Shown here one piece after another: positions 14,376 through 24,659 of a stretch of 64,000 bases of DNA (position 1 is its first letter; each line of letters begins with the position of its first letter). Made by a program: the position numbers and the translations under genes. The notes below the pieces were generated by a model that saw only the letters and a program-made list of their open reading frames with translations, did no database searches and had not been told where the DNA came from. The DNA lies in NCBI GenBank assembly GCA_014898415.1, contig RCTD01000016.1, positions 1,116,001 through 1,180,000 of the forward strand, written 5' to 3'. The stretch comes from Stromatinia cepivora (lineage: Eukaryota > Ascomycota > Leotiomycetes > Helotiales > Sclerotiniaceae).

Positions 14376-15512
14376 GAGCATATGATTGATATTGTGTCCG
14401 GTAATCTATCAAAAGGCAAGGACTAGCATTAAGTCTGGCTAGAATCTTTAGAGCACAAAGTGGCGATAGAAAAGCTTGACCGGATCATCCAAGAGGTTGC
14501 ATCTAAACCCCTAGGTACCAACGACGACGGGCATGAATTCGCCACCATCATAACCACTCAGACCAAACTAATCACTCGGCGGATAAATATAACCCTTTAT
14601 CATAATACAGAGTACATTATGGACAAAATTATACTCCATATCATATCCGTTCTAATCAATAGCTTTACTTTTTGGATGATAGGAGATAGTATCCAGGATC
14701 TCTAAAACACCCTCTTTACCATCTTCAACTTCATATTCGTCACGCCGGGTATCATCGCCTAGTTATAGCCGGTCTTTCTCAACCGCCGGGACATTTTCAA
14801 GGCCCGGGAGAAGAAGGCAAAGATGTACCACTGGATCCCTTTCGTTACGGGCCTCATCCTTTCTGAGGTGCCTTATTTAGTCGTCTATGTATTGTTCTAC
14901 TTTGTCTGCTTTTATTTTACCGTCGGCTTCCCTACGGACGTCAACGCTGCCGGTAGAGTGTTCTTCGTCATGTTGATGTACGAGTTCCTGTATATTGGTA
15001 TCGGCCAATTCATTGCTGTGTATGCTCCGAACGCCGTCTTTGCATCTCTCGTCAATCCTCTTATTATCAGTATATTCATCGCCTTCTGTAGGGTCCTAGT
15101 ACTATACTCCCAGATCCAACCGTTCTGGCAATATTGGATGTACTATTTCAATTCGTTTACTTACTTTATGGACTCTTTGTTTACCTTTATTCTTTTCGAT
15201 AAGCCGGCCAGATGCGTCGATAACGAATTTGCCGTCTTCGATACACCGAATAATCAAACATACGCCGACTACCTGGTCGATTATCTTAGTGGCTTCGGAT
15301 CACGAACTAATCTTATCAACCCTGATACGACGAGCCAATACCACGTCTGTCAGTATCGATCGGGCAGCGATTATCTCTACTTGTTCAACTTGAAAGACGT
15401 GTATTACGGTTGGAGAGATGCTGGAATCGTCGTCATCTTCGTGCTTTCATCTTATACTATGGGGTTTGGCATGATGAAGCTGAGTACGAAGGCGAGTAGA
15501 AAGGCGGAATGA
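14376..15512 (+). pseudogene. 3' part of a PDR-type ABC transporter, inactivated by RIP-type stops
   Basis: Pleiotropic drug resistance (ABCG/PDR) transporters export drugs and toxins across the plasma membrane. The remnant begins with the [12 protein letters not shown] stretch that follows the second nucleotide-binding domain. It continues through KLITRRINIT, the [20 protein letters not shown] segment typical of PDR proteins, and the last transmembrane domain. The large extracellular loop (CVDNEFAVF to CQYRSG) and a complete C-terminus ending at 15512 are present. Both ABC domains and the first membrane half are absent upstream, where AT-rich DNA begins. In-frame stops at 14424, 14430, 14703, 14760 and 14766 are each one C-to-T or G-to-A step from the expected Trp or Gln codon. 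From 14,823 the frame stays open to the end. Confidence 0.88.
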
Positions 15513-15780
15513 GAGAAGGAACTGTGTCGGTGACTGCTCGAGGTAAGTTGAGAACGGTAGGCTCTTATAAGGGAGCTGTAGCGCGATGGGTATCTCTTGT
15601 GGAGCCGGCCAGATCAAGAGCTCAGCCTGAACCAAAAAGGGCACAATGGGATTGGTAGATAAGATGATTGTATACGTAGGGAATAAGAGAAACTAGCTAC
15701 GTTTAGCAAGCAGTAGCTACGGAATGCTTCCAGACATGTTGTTCTGCGCGGCCACGCCTTGTCCTCTAACATCACTGCTA
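15513..15780. other. Short spacer between two tail-to-tail genes
   Basis: The spacer between the transporter relic and the 3' end of the minus-strand TPR gene. I see no other gene or repeat in it. Confidence 0.6.
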
Positions 15781-17523
15781 TCAAACCTCAGTTTCCTTGG
15801 AGCCACAACAATTATCCTTCAGCATAGCAGACTCCATCTCCGACACATCGCAAGCTCCAAGTCGGCAGAAACAAGAGCAATTTATGGGTACATCTGCACC
15901 AGCAGCAGCCACATTCAGTAGTTTCTTGATCAACGGCGCTTCGACCGTACGTCCAAGGCTGACCAGACACTCATGGTAGCCATGCAACGCCCAGACATTA
16001 TTAGGGTGCTGGTTCACGAGAAGGAGCGACTCGTCCAAACCCAGGTCCTCTGCATAGGCGGCCGCTGCCTCGTCCACTCGGCCTTGCTCAAGGGCAAGCG
16101 CAGCAAATGCGTGTCGAGTCGGGACCATCCATGCCCATGGCTCAGCATATATCAGCGAGTCCTCGCGCGCAATGGCAAGCCTGAGACTCTCAAAGGCAGC
16201 CTTGTGATTGCCTCGCCGGTACTCGATCTCGCCATCCAACATGGCGGTAGCAACACTAAGTACATCGATGACTTTGTTTGGGAAGATCAGGCGCGTGGAC
16301 GGGACGAGCTTGGCAGCTTCGCGAAAGAGCTCCCGCTCCTTGTCTGCCTCCTTGAGGTTCCTGGTTGCAGCCCATGCGATTCCTTTTCCATAATGTGTCA
16401 TGGCGACGGTGCTGCAATAGAGTTCCTTGTTTTGGGGGATTGGGAGCCTCTTCAGCTCCTCCCACATACCAAACCGAATCAGGACGTGGACGCGAACGGT
16501 TTTGAAGAACTCCATCCAGGAAGCCATCGGAGGAGACTCGATGGCCAGCAGTTCCTCCGGCATCGTGGCCTCCATCCTTTCGACAGAGTCTAAGGCAACG
16601 CGGGATTGGCCAGCCATCATAGCGGCATAGATGAGAGAGTGGTAGTCATGTAGGCGGTAAAAACTGTAGAAGTTGGATCCACCCTCCTTAGCATAATATT
16701 TGTCGTCTGCTAGCGTGGCCTTCATGTTTGTATCAATGGCGCGGCGGTAGTCTCCGACGAGAATGTCGATATGGCTCGGCATGTGATGCACATGGCCAGC
16801 GTCTGGGGCGAGGCTGCGTAGTTGGTCTGCAGGGGTTAGGGCAGCTTCCGGTGTCGAGGACATCTCCATCAGATGGATATACAGGTGTAGGATTCCCACG
16901 TGAGTCCGGGACTCAGGGCGCTTCAAACCGTTCTCCAGAATAGCCTTGACTTCTAGCACAGGAGTCTTCAGGTTCGGCTTCCCGGTGCTCTTTTCATACA
17001 TGTTCCACGGGCTGGTGTTCATTAGCGCATCGGCGGCGAGCGTAGTGATATCTATGTCATCTCCGCCAAATTCCCGATGCACCTCTCTCATTGCATTGGC
17101 ATAGGCATCAATAGATGGCGCGAAATCGTCTGGCACAGAGCTAGATGGATACCGGTGTTGGATTGCGTCCACGAGTGCCTTCTCAATAGGCGATGCTCGG
17201 GCTACGTGCTGCTTCGCCTTCTGCGCCATGTGGCGGCATTTGTCAAACGATTCTTGAAGATCAATCCTGTCGAAGTCGGCCCATTTTTTGTTGTAGTTAG
17301 GACCCTTGGCAAAAGCAACACCCCAGTACCCTATGGCGCAGGAGGGGTCGTGAGCGATGACTTGCTCGAAGCACTTCACAGCTTCCATGTGGTTGAAGGC
17401 GTAAGCCCACAGAAGGCCACGGTCGAACCAGACTTGTGCATCCCTACTTTCTGTCGTAATCTGGCGGTGGAAGGCGCCAAGGTCAAAGTATTCAGCAGCA
17501 GCAGGAATAGCGATAGCAGACAT
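15781..17523 (-). CDS. Tetratricopeptide-repeat (TPR) domain protein
   Basis: An intact, intronless 580-residue reading frame starting at ATG (17523). The N-terminal segment with WFDRGLLWAYAFNHMEAVKCF and the following HDPSCAIGYWGVAFAKGPNYN is a TPR-type helix pair. This form is common in a family shared by bacteria and filamentous fungi, which also carries the central HMPSH motif (here HHMPSHIDILVGDY, about residue 250). Further TPR-like repeats occur at about 460-530. The C-terminus has a cysteine cluster (CSCFCRLGAC, later NCC) that might bind metal. The function is unknown, most likely a protein-protein scaffold. The gene is undamaged although it sits between RIP-killed sequences, so it is probably single-copy or under selection. 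Lack of introns and bacterial relatives make ancient transfer possible, but this is unproven. Confidence 0.85.
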   Translation of the reverse strand: MSAIAIPAAAEYFDLGAFHRQITTESRDAQVWFDRGLLWAYAFNHMEAVKCFEQVIAHDPSCAIGYWGVAFAKGPNYNKKWADFDRIDLQESFDKCRHMAQKAKQHVARASPIEKALVDAIQHRYPSSSVPDDFAPSIDAYANAMREVHREFGGDDIDITTLAADALMNTSPWNMYEKSTGKPNLKTPVLEVKAILENGLKRPESRTHVGILHLYIHLMEMSSTPEAALTPADQLRSLAPDAGHVHHMPSHIDILVGDYRRAIDTNMKATLADDKYYAKEGGSNFYSFYRLHDYHSLIYAAMMAGQSRVALDSVERMEATMPEELLAIESPPMASWMEFFKTVRVHVLIRFGMWEELKRLPIPQNKELYCSTVAMTHYGKGIAWAATRNLKEADKERELFREAAKLVPSTRLIFPNKVIDVLSVATAMLDGEIEYRRGNHKAAFESLRLAIAREDSLIYAEPWAWMVPTRHAFAALALEQGRVDEAAAAYAEDLGLDESLLLVNQHPNNVWALHGYHECLVSLGRTVEAPLIKKLLNVAAAGADVPINCSCFCRLGACDVSEMESAMLKDNCCGSKETEV

Positions 17524-17855
17524 GATGAAAATTGTCTCAAGATCGAAATTGATTCAATGGTGTCTTTGGACTTGGTAGACGCCTATCTTGGTTGGTGGTA
17601 TTGGGTTTATTTATACACCAACCCCGCCTTGCAGCAAGATTTGTAATAACCATTATAAGATCCATAGTTATTTGTCTGGACTCTGTAGGATGGGTAAAGC
17701 GGCAAATGCAGTCGGCATCTCGGAAGACATGAGTCATTGCCTGCCTGGAACCCATTCACTAGAAGTTGAGACTCCACTTACTGACACCTCAGCAAAGAAT
17801 CATCTCCCCAAGCTAGGGTGGGTTGGGCTGTTTGGAATTATATAATTGTAATGTA

Positions 17856-18480
17856 CGGAGGTTGATGGGGGAAGTATTGTAAGACACATCAAAAACTCAC
17901 CGTACTTGCCCCATAAACAAGGGGTTTTGATCAATAATATTATCACACTGATTGGAGATTTGTGTGGGAGGGTCCACCGGCCAACTGAACACACTGGCCA
18001 ACTGAACGGTCTAACTTAATTAGACGATATATCAGCAGAATCCCATTGTTAGGGGTACTTTCAAAATTGATATAGGCTATAGAGCCCTGAATGTATTAAG
18101 ACGGTGACCTAATTAGGTTAGGCCGTTCAGTTGGCCAGTGTGTTCAGTTGGCAGGTGAACCCTTCTAGTGAAAACCAAACGGATAAAGTATTGTAAATTT
18201 TCAGTTTTCTAATAGAAATCATTCAAAATCATTCAAAATCATTAATATTTTATTTCGGGATTATTCTAAAGCTATTTTGGATTTATTAATAAAGGTTATA
18301 TAAGCTTCAAAAGCTTCAGAACCATAAGATTGTTGAAATTTGATTAGAATCTTCAAAATTCGAAATTTGGGGGGAACAATCCAATATCTATTCGAGTTCT
18401 TTAAAACAGTATGAAAAGACAGGAAAAACAGCAATATATGGGTAAAAAACGTCTTACATTACTTACCCTTTCAACCTCTG
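17856..18480. mobile_element. MITE A (Tc1/mariner-type ends), with nested MITE
   Basis: The ends form an inverted repeat of about 30 bp (CGGAGGTTGATGGGG at left; the right end reads in reverse as CAGAGGTTGAAAGGG), followed on both sides by AAGTA-TGTAAGAC. TA dinucleotides flank it at 17854-17855 and 18481-18482, as for Tc1/mariner-type insertion. There is no coding capacity. A related copy lies at 21,139-22,299. The body is split by the 195-bp palindromic element at 17,969-18,163. Confidence 0.8.
17969..18163. mobile_element. 195-bp palindromic MITE nested in MITE A
   Basis: The two arms are near-perfect inverted repeats of about 55 bp. The left starts AGGGTCCACCGGCCAACTG; the right end read in reverse starts AGGGTTCACCTGCCAACTG. 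Each arm contains GGCCAACTGAAC-type words twice. Comparison with the homologous copy near 21,225 shows that this stretch is absent there, so it is an insertion. I could not define a target-site duplication. Confidence 0.8.
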
Positions 18481-19030
18481 TAAAGCAAAATTTTGGCAAT
18501 ATTATATATTCTAGCTTGCATTATATAATGCTAAAATGACAAGGGATTAATTGAAGCTATATTGAATCAATTGATCTCGTTGTCGCCCATAGAAATTCTC
18601 TTCAATGATTAATAACACGTTATTGTCTTCTAGCTCTGCTTTACCCCAAGCCAAGAGTGCAGCTAGACGTGGGTTGATACTGCGTGTGTCATGCAAACCG
18701 CGCATGTCTTACAAATCGCCCATATCTTGCAAATCGCGCATGTCTTACAAATCAAAACCAGTCTCGAAAGATGGGTCTGCAAAAACTTTAACCTTCGGGC
18801 CAAAGGGAGGGACAGACAATGGCAAAAAGCACCATGGGACCCGCCAGCGAATGAACCGTGGCTTGGTCGACCCCTACTAATGTAGGCTCATTGCTTTGTC
18901 ACTCTTTCCATCACCTTCTCATACTAATTAGGAGAACTTCTCGCCCTACTAGAGCATTTGCTAACAGGTCAACATCCAGCTAAACAGTCGTCCTTTCTAT
19001 TAGGCATATACTGTATGAAGTCTGGTTCAA
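18481..19030. other. Spacer with an 18-bp tandem repeat
   Basis: No convincing gene. An open frame from ATG 18605 translates a short tandem array (18690-18753, three to four copies of an 18-bp unit containing CATGTCTTACAAATCGC). It is probably not a gene. Confidence 0.5.
18690..18753. repeat. 18-bp tandem repeat
   Basis: Units alternate between ATGTCTTACAAATCGC and ATATCTTGCAAATCGC; the first unit is degenerate. The length is a multiple of three, so the frame stays open. Confidence 0.7.
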
Positions 19031-19590
19031 ATTGTCCCCTCTCCAAATCCAGTTTTTACCTCCATTCGCACTACGAAAGAACCAAGGTGAAATACCCATC
19101 ATATACGACTTGTCTCCTAGAGTCTCTTGCCACTCCTCATCCGGGCTGGTCGTTATATTATTTGGTCCCTCGGGCCACATATTCCAACTGAACGCACCCT
19201 AGATCTTGCCAAGATGTGCCTTGATGCCCAGAGGTCCTAAGCTGCTCCAATCAGGAACAAAAAACAGATCCCCAACCGCTGATCGAATAGTTCCCCCAGG
19301 TTCCCAGTCTTGCAGGTTATCGACGCCCTCAAAAGTGCTCACGAAAGGTTTTCCTTTATACCGGAAGTAGGATTTGCTGTCTTTATATTGGTTCAAGTAG
19401 CTAATCACGGAGTTTCCTCCGGCAGCTGGCCGTGGTGTGCCTCCGCCTCGATAGTCAAAGGAGAAGAATAGCTTAAAAGAACTGTTGGAAGTCTCAGCAG
19501 CAGTAAACCCTTTCGAGACCTGTTGGAAGGTATTCGGACCTGGATATGCAATATTTAGAGCAAATGCATCAAAGACCCACAGGCATTTCA
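19031..19590 (-). pseudogene. Glycoside hydrolase family 71 (alpha-1,3-glucanase) relic
   Basis: GH71 enzymes cleave alpha-1,3-glucan (mutan) of fungal walls and are normally secreted. Recognisable conserved blocks in order are FDAFALNIAYPGPNT, FKLFFSFDYRGG, GKPFVSTFEGVDN, VGDLFFVPDWSSLGPLG, then GAFSWNMWPEGPNN, DKSYMMGISPWFF and WIWRGDN. An in-frame TAG at 19199-19201 splits the frame between HLGKI and GAFSWN. The N-terminus (signal peptide and about the first 40 residues) is missing; the DNA upstream of 19,590 reads as an unrelated gene. Homology also stops after WRGDN, so the C-terminal part is gone. It is a truncated, stop-containing copy. Confidence 0.85.
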
Positions 19591-20857
19591 CCTTGCAACT
19601 TTCCCAGACCTGTATCTGTAACCGGCAGTCCACTGGACGTAGTCATCATTGTAGTCAGCTGCGGCGGTTTTGCATGTTCGTCGGGCCTTGTCTTATTGAG
19701 TAAATCTGTAATTGGTAGTCGCTTGATTGTGGATGATGTTGCACCAGAGATGTTATCGCTCTGAGGCTGTGTTGACGGCTTGGTCGTGTTTGCGGAGGCC
19801 TTCTCCGTCGATTTTAAGCTATTCTGATATTCCTCATGCCCTTCTCTTGGCTTCTGAAGGCTCGATAGCGCTTCACTGACTTTAAAAATTGCCTCTTGAT
19901 TGTTCAAGGAGCCCTTCGAGTTTCCACAAGGTGGCGGAAAAGAGTTTTCGATCTGGGGGGAGTTTGGAGGTGTTTTGGCATATGGTAGAGTAGGGCTGGG
20001 ATTTGAATCGGTGTAGTTTCGAAGGTCCATTTCAGATATTTCACCTTGGCCTAGGAATAGTTTGTGAGTCAAAAGAGCCTAGGGTGTTCTGGATTTGCAG
20101 GTAAACAGACCTGCAATAATGCATGCTCCAGCAGAGGAATTGATGATGGAAGGTGTGAAGGGTGTGGAAGGCCCAGCTTCAGCAGCATCCTGGGAGCTCG
20201 AGCTTTCAGCGCGGCCCTTCCCATGAGTGTGTATTTCACTATCTCTGATATCATTGCCTTGGGCGTAATGTCTGCGATATTTCTTCCTGGCTTTCTCAGT
20301 TCGCCGAACGGCTCGGGTTCTCTGTTGCCACTGTGTCAAAATAAGTCTCCATGACAGTTTAGAATGCTAACCTTTTGTGCACCACCAGCTTCTGCACGCT
20401 GTACGGCTACAACTTTCTGGAGGGCATTGAGATGGCTTGTTCTATCTCTTTCTCGGAACATTTGCGCACCCGCGCGACAGGAAAGTCTGCCAGACTACAG
20501 AACTCAACATCTTGATGCGCGCTAGATTAGGTCCAAGGTCGTTTCATGAGGCTGTGGACATTCTGGCTCGAACTTCTGGATACTATGCATTATGGTGTTG
20601 CTACTCGATGTCAAACAGAGACACAAGTCGAGACGGAGAGTCCTACGATTTAATAGACGCCTTGGGTAATCTGCAAAGGTGATGACTGTTGAAGCTGAAG
20701 GAATATAGTGAAGATTTGCGGCAAACGAATTGTCTTTATCATTCTGGAGGCACAATCCGAGGGGAACTCCATCTTTTAATATGCCTTTCCCAACTGCCTC
20801 CCGAATTGGTGTTGTTAATCGCAACTCGTTCTTGGACTTCTTGGGCATCTTGGACAC
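19569..20857 (-). pseudogene. Remnant of an unrecognised multi-exon gene
   Basis: A minus-strand gene structure can be seen. An exon at about 20372-20461 encodes MFRERDRTSHLNALQ. It is followed by a 41-bp intron (20331-20371), an exon with WQQRTRAVRRTEKARKKYRR and SSSQDAAEAGPS, then a GT-AG intron of about 64 bp ending at TCCTAG. A Ser/Pro-rich exon beginning GQGEISEMDL runs to a stop at 19569. Further coding-like sequence lies upstream at 20522-20857 (SKMPKKSKNEL). The product looks disordered and basic; I do not recognise the family. Its 3' end overlaps the start of GH71 homology in another frame, so the two genes were probably joined by rearrangement. Confidence 0.45.
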
Positions 20858-21485
20858 TCTAGCACCTGTTATTTTGGATTCAGTATCTAAGATTACTCAA
20901 AGAAGTGAAGAAAGGTGTTAAGTGCGAAAGGAATCAGGAAGTTCGGCAGCGCTACGTTCAAGCTCTGTGCATGGGTAACAGCCAACGGGAATGGCTCTAT
21001 AAGCGTGGTAGCGAATAGTATTAGCTACGGGTAGAAACATTCCGCGTGGCTGTGAATAAAACCTGTGATTGGCGGTCAGAACATGCATGGCGTCACTTGG
21101 CACATGCGTGAGAGGCTCCTTGTCCCCACAGCACTTATCCCTTAAGTACAGATACACCAAAAAATGACATGCTTGGTTCCACAAATAGGGGTTCTGACCA
21201 ATAATATCATTACGCTGATTGAAAATTTGTATGGTGAAATCTAAATGATTAAAGTATTGTAAATTCTCAATTATTTAAAATTATTCAAAATCATTAATTT
21301 TTTATTCAAAAATCTATTCTAAAATTATTAATAGAGGTTATATAAACTTTAAAAATTTCAAAATCATCAAATTGTTGAGATTTTATTGAAATCCTCGAAA
21401 TACAATCAAAATTCGAAATTTGAAGAGAGAACAGCTCAATATCTATTCAAATTGTTTAAAGCAGTATCAAAAGATAAGAAAAACA

Positions 21486-21494
21486 GAGATATAT
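21486..21494. repeat. Target-site duplication (9 bp) of the 755-bp element
   Basis: GAGATATAT, repeated exactly at 22250-22258. MITE A has a single related copy at the equivalent place. Confidence 0.85.
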
Positions 21495-22249
21495 TAGTCT
21501 AGTTTTCACATCGACCTTCTTCCAGAGTTTTTATACTTTTTGATTGGATATTTTAAGCGAATTCTTCCAGAGAATCTAATCGACCGTTTTCTAAATCATG
21601 TGTAACAAACCCGTATGAAATTATATTTACATAATAACTTTTTAAAAATTTAATTTATAAAAAATTAAATAAATAATTTGAATTCAACTAATTAAGGAGA
21701 TTTAGAATTTATTTTTAATTTATTTTTAGCTATTTTTGATATTGAATTGTTCATAATATTTATTTTTAATTATAATTTATTATAATTTTTAAATTTTACA
21801 TCTTTCAATTTTTATTTAAAATAATTAAAAATTTTATAAAAAATTCTAATAGATTTTAATTATTATATATTTCAATTTCAATATTATTCGATAAGAAATG
21901 AAATAATATTTTAATTTTTTGATATTTTATAATAAATTATATGATACACTAAATTTATCCTTTCGGGTTTGGATTTAGAATCAAAGAAACAACAATTGAA
22001 TTATAATTATTCGGAATTTCATAAAAGTAAAAAGTGTAAAATGTAGATAAGCAATATATCTATTTATAATATAATTTTCAATTATTAATTATAATATAAT
22101 ATAATTGAACGAGGTTAATATATGTTCAAAAAAACGCGAAAAACGGGTTCAAAACATACGATTTAGAAAACGGCCCGACTAGACTTTTTTGGCGGAGATA
22201 TTAAAAATCACATGACTGATGCCTCGAGAGTCAGGCACCCGCTAGACTA
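21495..22249. mobile_element. 755-bp non-autonomous DNA transposon with 9-bp TSD
   Basis: It starts TAGTCTAG and ends CTAGACTA (8-bp perfect terminal inverted repeat), flanked by the 9-bp duplication GAGATATAT. A further subterminal inverted similarity contains CCGTTTTCTAAATC near both ends (about 21,591 and, reversed, about 22,170). The interior is AT-rich and non-coding. A 9-bp duplication with short terminal repeats suggests a Mutator-like (MULE) non-autonomous element. The superfamily is inference. Confidence 0.78.
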
Positions 22250-22258
22250 GAGATATAT
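22250..22258. repeat. Target-site duplication (9 bp) of the 755-bp element
   Basis: GAGATATAT, identical to 21486-21494. Confidence 0.85.
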
Positions 22259-22299
22259 AGGTAAAAAATGTCTTACAATACTTACCCCATCAATCTCCG

Positions 22300-23128
22300 T
22301 ACATGTAACCAGTAGGGTCAAACCCTGTTCTACGAAGGTTGATGGGGTAAGTACAGAAGAACCCCGTTATACTGGACATGAAAAATTAGGTCTATTTACT
22401 CTGATATAAACGGGTTTCCAGTATAAAGAGGTTCAAATATTAAAGTATAAATCTGAATAAAGCTCAAAATAACTTCAATCTATAATATTAAAATAATTCA
22501 ATAATAACCTCTACCTTTGCCCCTATTTTATTTTCAATATTATATCTTTTTTTTTTTTCGCTTTAATATCTTTTTTAGATTATAATCTTCAATTTTTTAT
22601 TGTTTTTGATATATAATTAAGATTTTAATAATATCAAAAGCTTATTTATCATTAATAATAAACTTTTCGATTATTTCATTCAAATTCTTTTTATTTTCTT
22701 TTATACTACAATTTGATTAATGAAAATATCCAAATCGTTTTCTCTATTAATTATATATTTTGAATATAATGAGATATACTTTATACATTAAGAACCCTAG
22801 CAATAATACTTTGATATTATAGTTATAATAAAATGATATATAAAATCTCTAAAGCTTTTTTAAATTCTTATTGTCACGAATCGTGAACCATAAAAGATTA
22901 ATCATATAATACCTCTTATCTTCCTTATCAATTGGTGAGTTGATCGTTTGTATATATGTATTATGATTTATATGATTTAATATAATAAAATAATGATTTT
23001 AATAATATATATATATAGTTCTACAGTTTATGAATAAGTATTTATATATATATATATCTAATTATTTTTTATAAATTATAATTCTTCAATAATAGATTCT
23101 AAAGAATATAATTGATCTTATTTATTCA
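22300..23128. other. AT-rich spacer with pieces of two further transposon ends
   Basis: At about 22,345-22,359 there is another MITE-family left end (TACGAAGGTTGATGGGGTAA). It is directly followed by a sequence resembling a pogo-type terminus (CAGAAGAACCCCGTTATACTGG in two overlapping halves, then an inverted relative CCAGTATAAAGAGGTTC at about 22,412-22,428). The other ends were not found. The rest is AT-rich with no gene. Confidence 0.45.
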
Positions 23129-23133
23129 GTTTT

Positions 23134-23283
23134 TGTCACGAGATACACGTGATCGCGTCCGATCGGGCTAGTACAATACTAAGCTTCGAGTCGATCATAT
23201 ATATAACTTTGTAGTACACTCTTTTTAGCTCTATAACTTTTAATTCTAAGGTTGATCTTTAAACGCTCATTGGGTTTATTATA
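23134..23283 (+). repeat. 5' LTR of the gag-only element
   Basis: 150 bp, starting TGTCACGAGATACAC. Its end TTTATTATA corresponds to TTCGTCACA of the other LTR, differing only by C-to-T and G-to-A changes. Confidence 0.85.
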
Positions 23284-24659
23284 TTATTAAAAGTTCTTCC
23301 AAATAAAAAATAAAATAATATTTGTATATATTTATATATACTCCGTTTATTTTTGTTTAAATATATCGTTTCTGCTTTTTCGCTTATATATAGATCTTTT
23401 TAATATTATTTAAAAATATTATCTTTTTTTTTACCTTTAATTTCTAAATTATAAATTACAATTCGATAAACTTTACGATTACAAAACTTTGTAGTGAAAT
23501 AATTCGTTAATGGAATGAAATCTTGTTTCTATATTCTTTGATTCTCGAATATATTTTTATTGTTTATATTCCTTTTTATTCAAAACCCTCTCTCCCTGAT
23601 TCTGAAAAGTTTAATGGTAACTCTCAAAAGTTCGATATCTGGCTTTCTTCGATTCGAGCGAAACTATAAATAGACAGTATTGCGATTGACAATTCTATAA
23701 TTCAATTTTACTATATTTATCTCAATCTCGAATTTTATGTACAAATTATAATACTATCTTAACTTTCTTTTCTTGATCAAAACATTTCTTTAGATTATAC
23801 AACGATCCTGGATCAATTCATATACATTTACAACAATCCGAATAAAGTCCAAGAAGCCAAAGATAAATTATTCATTCTCAAACAAAGAACCGATTTTCTA
23901 TATACTTATATTGCAAAATTCAAAAGGACCCTTTACAAAGTCAAAGGTTAAAATTGACCCGATTCGAATAAAATCTCAATCTTTCGTAATAGATTCAATA
24001 TTATTTTTAAAAATCGTCTTTTTCAACAACTTTCTCTTCCCCATTCCTATTTTGACTTTGTTCAGATTATATAACAACTAATTGCTTGTATAACGAATAG
24101 ATTCCCTGTATCATTCTACTCTAGTAAACCTAAAACCCCATATATATTATAGAATCTATTCTATTCTTAGAATTATGATTCAATGGATATTAATAATCTT
24201 AATATCATTAATGCCCTTAATTTTTTTGATATCCAATTGGACAAACCCGATCGTACCTTGATTCTACTTTATATACAAATGCCCGAGTTTTCTTCTTCTA
24301 AAAGAACTTTTTTGTATAAGCAAAATAAATATATACAATATAGAAATATCTTTTATTGAATACAAACCTGTCCATTAGATCTGTATTAAGGAATTCAAGA
24401 TCGATAAAAACCTATTCCAATTATTACACTAATTATTGAATCCAAAAACGATAATGATAAGGATTTAGAAGAGATAATCAATAACCAATATTTTGAAGAT
24501 CATTTAGAAAAGGCATATAATACAATGAATATATATTCGTTGATTATAATACAATCCATATATCAAGCATTTTTATCAAAAGAAAATTAATGATCATTTT
24601 ATACTTAAATTATTTATTTTAAATGAATTTGAGGCGAACTCTTCAGAAAAGGAGAGTAA

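Larger units (their letters stand above)
21139..22299. mobile_element. MITE B, second copy of the MITE A family, with nested insertion
   Basis: From about 21,139 the sequence aligns with MITE A (for example CCAATAATATC then TTAAAGTATTGTAAATT). The alignment breaks at 21494 and resumes at 22250, running to the right inverted repeat ending CAATCTCCG at 22299, next to TA. The left terminal repeat is missing or too diverged to see. Differences from copy A are mainly transitions. Confidence 0.72.

Noticed and set aside
18605..18880. 91-codon frame with SYKSP repeats
   Set aside because: It rests on an 18-bp tandem repeat in a broken region, with no family match or splice support.
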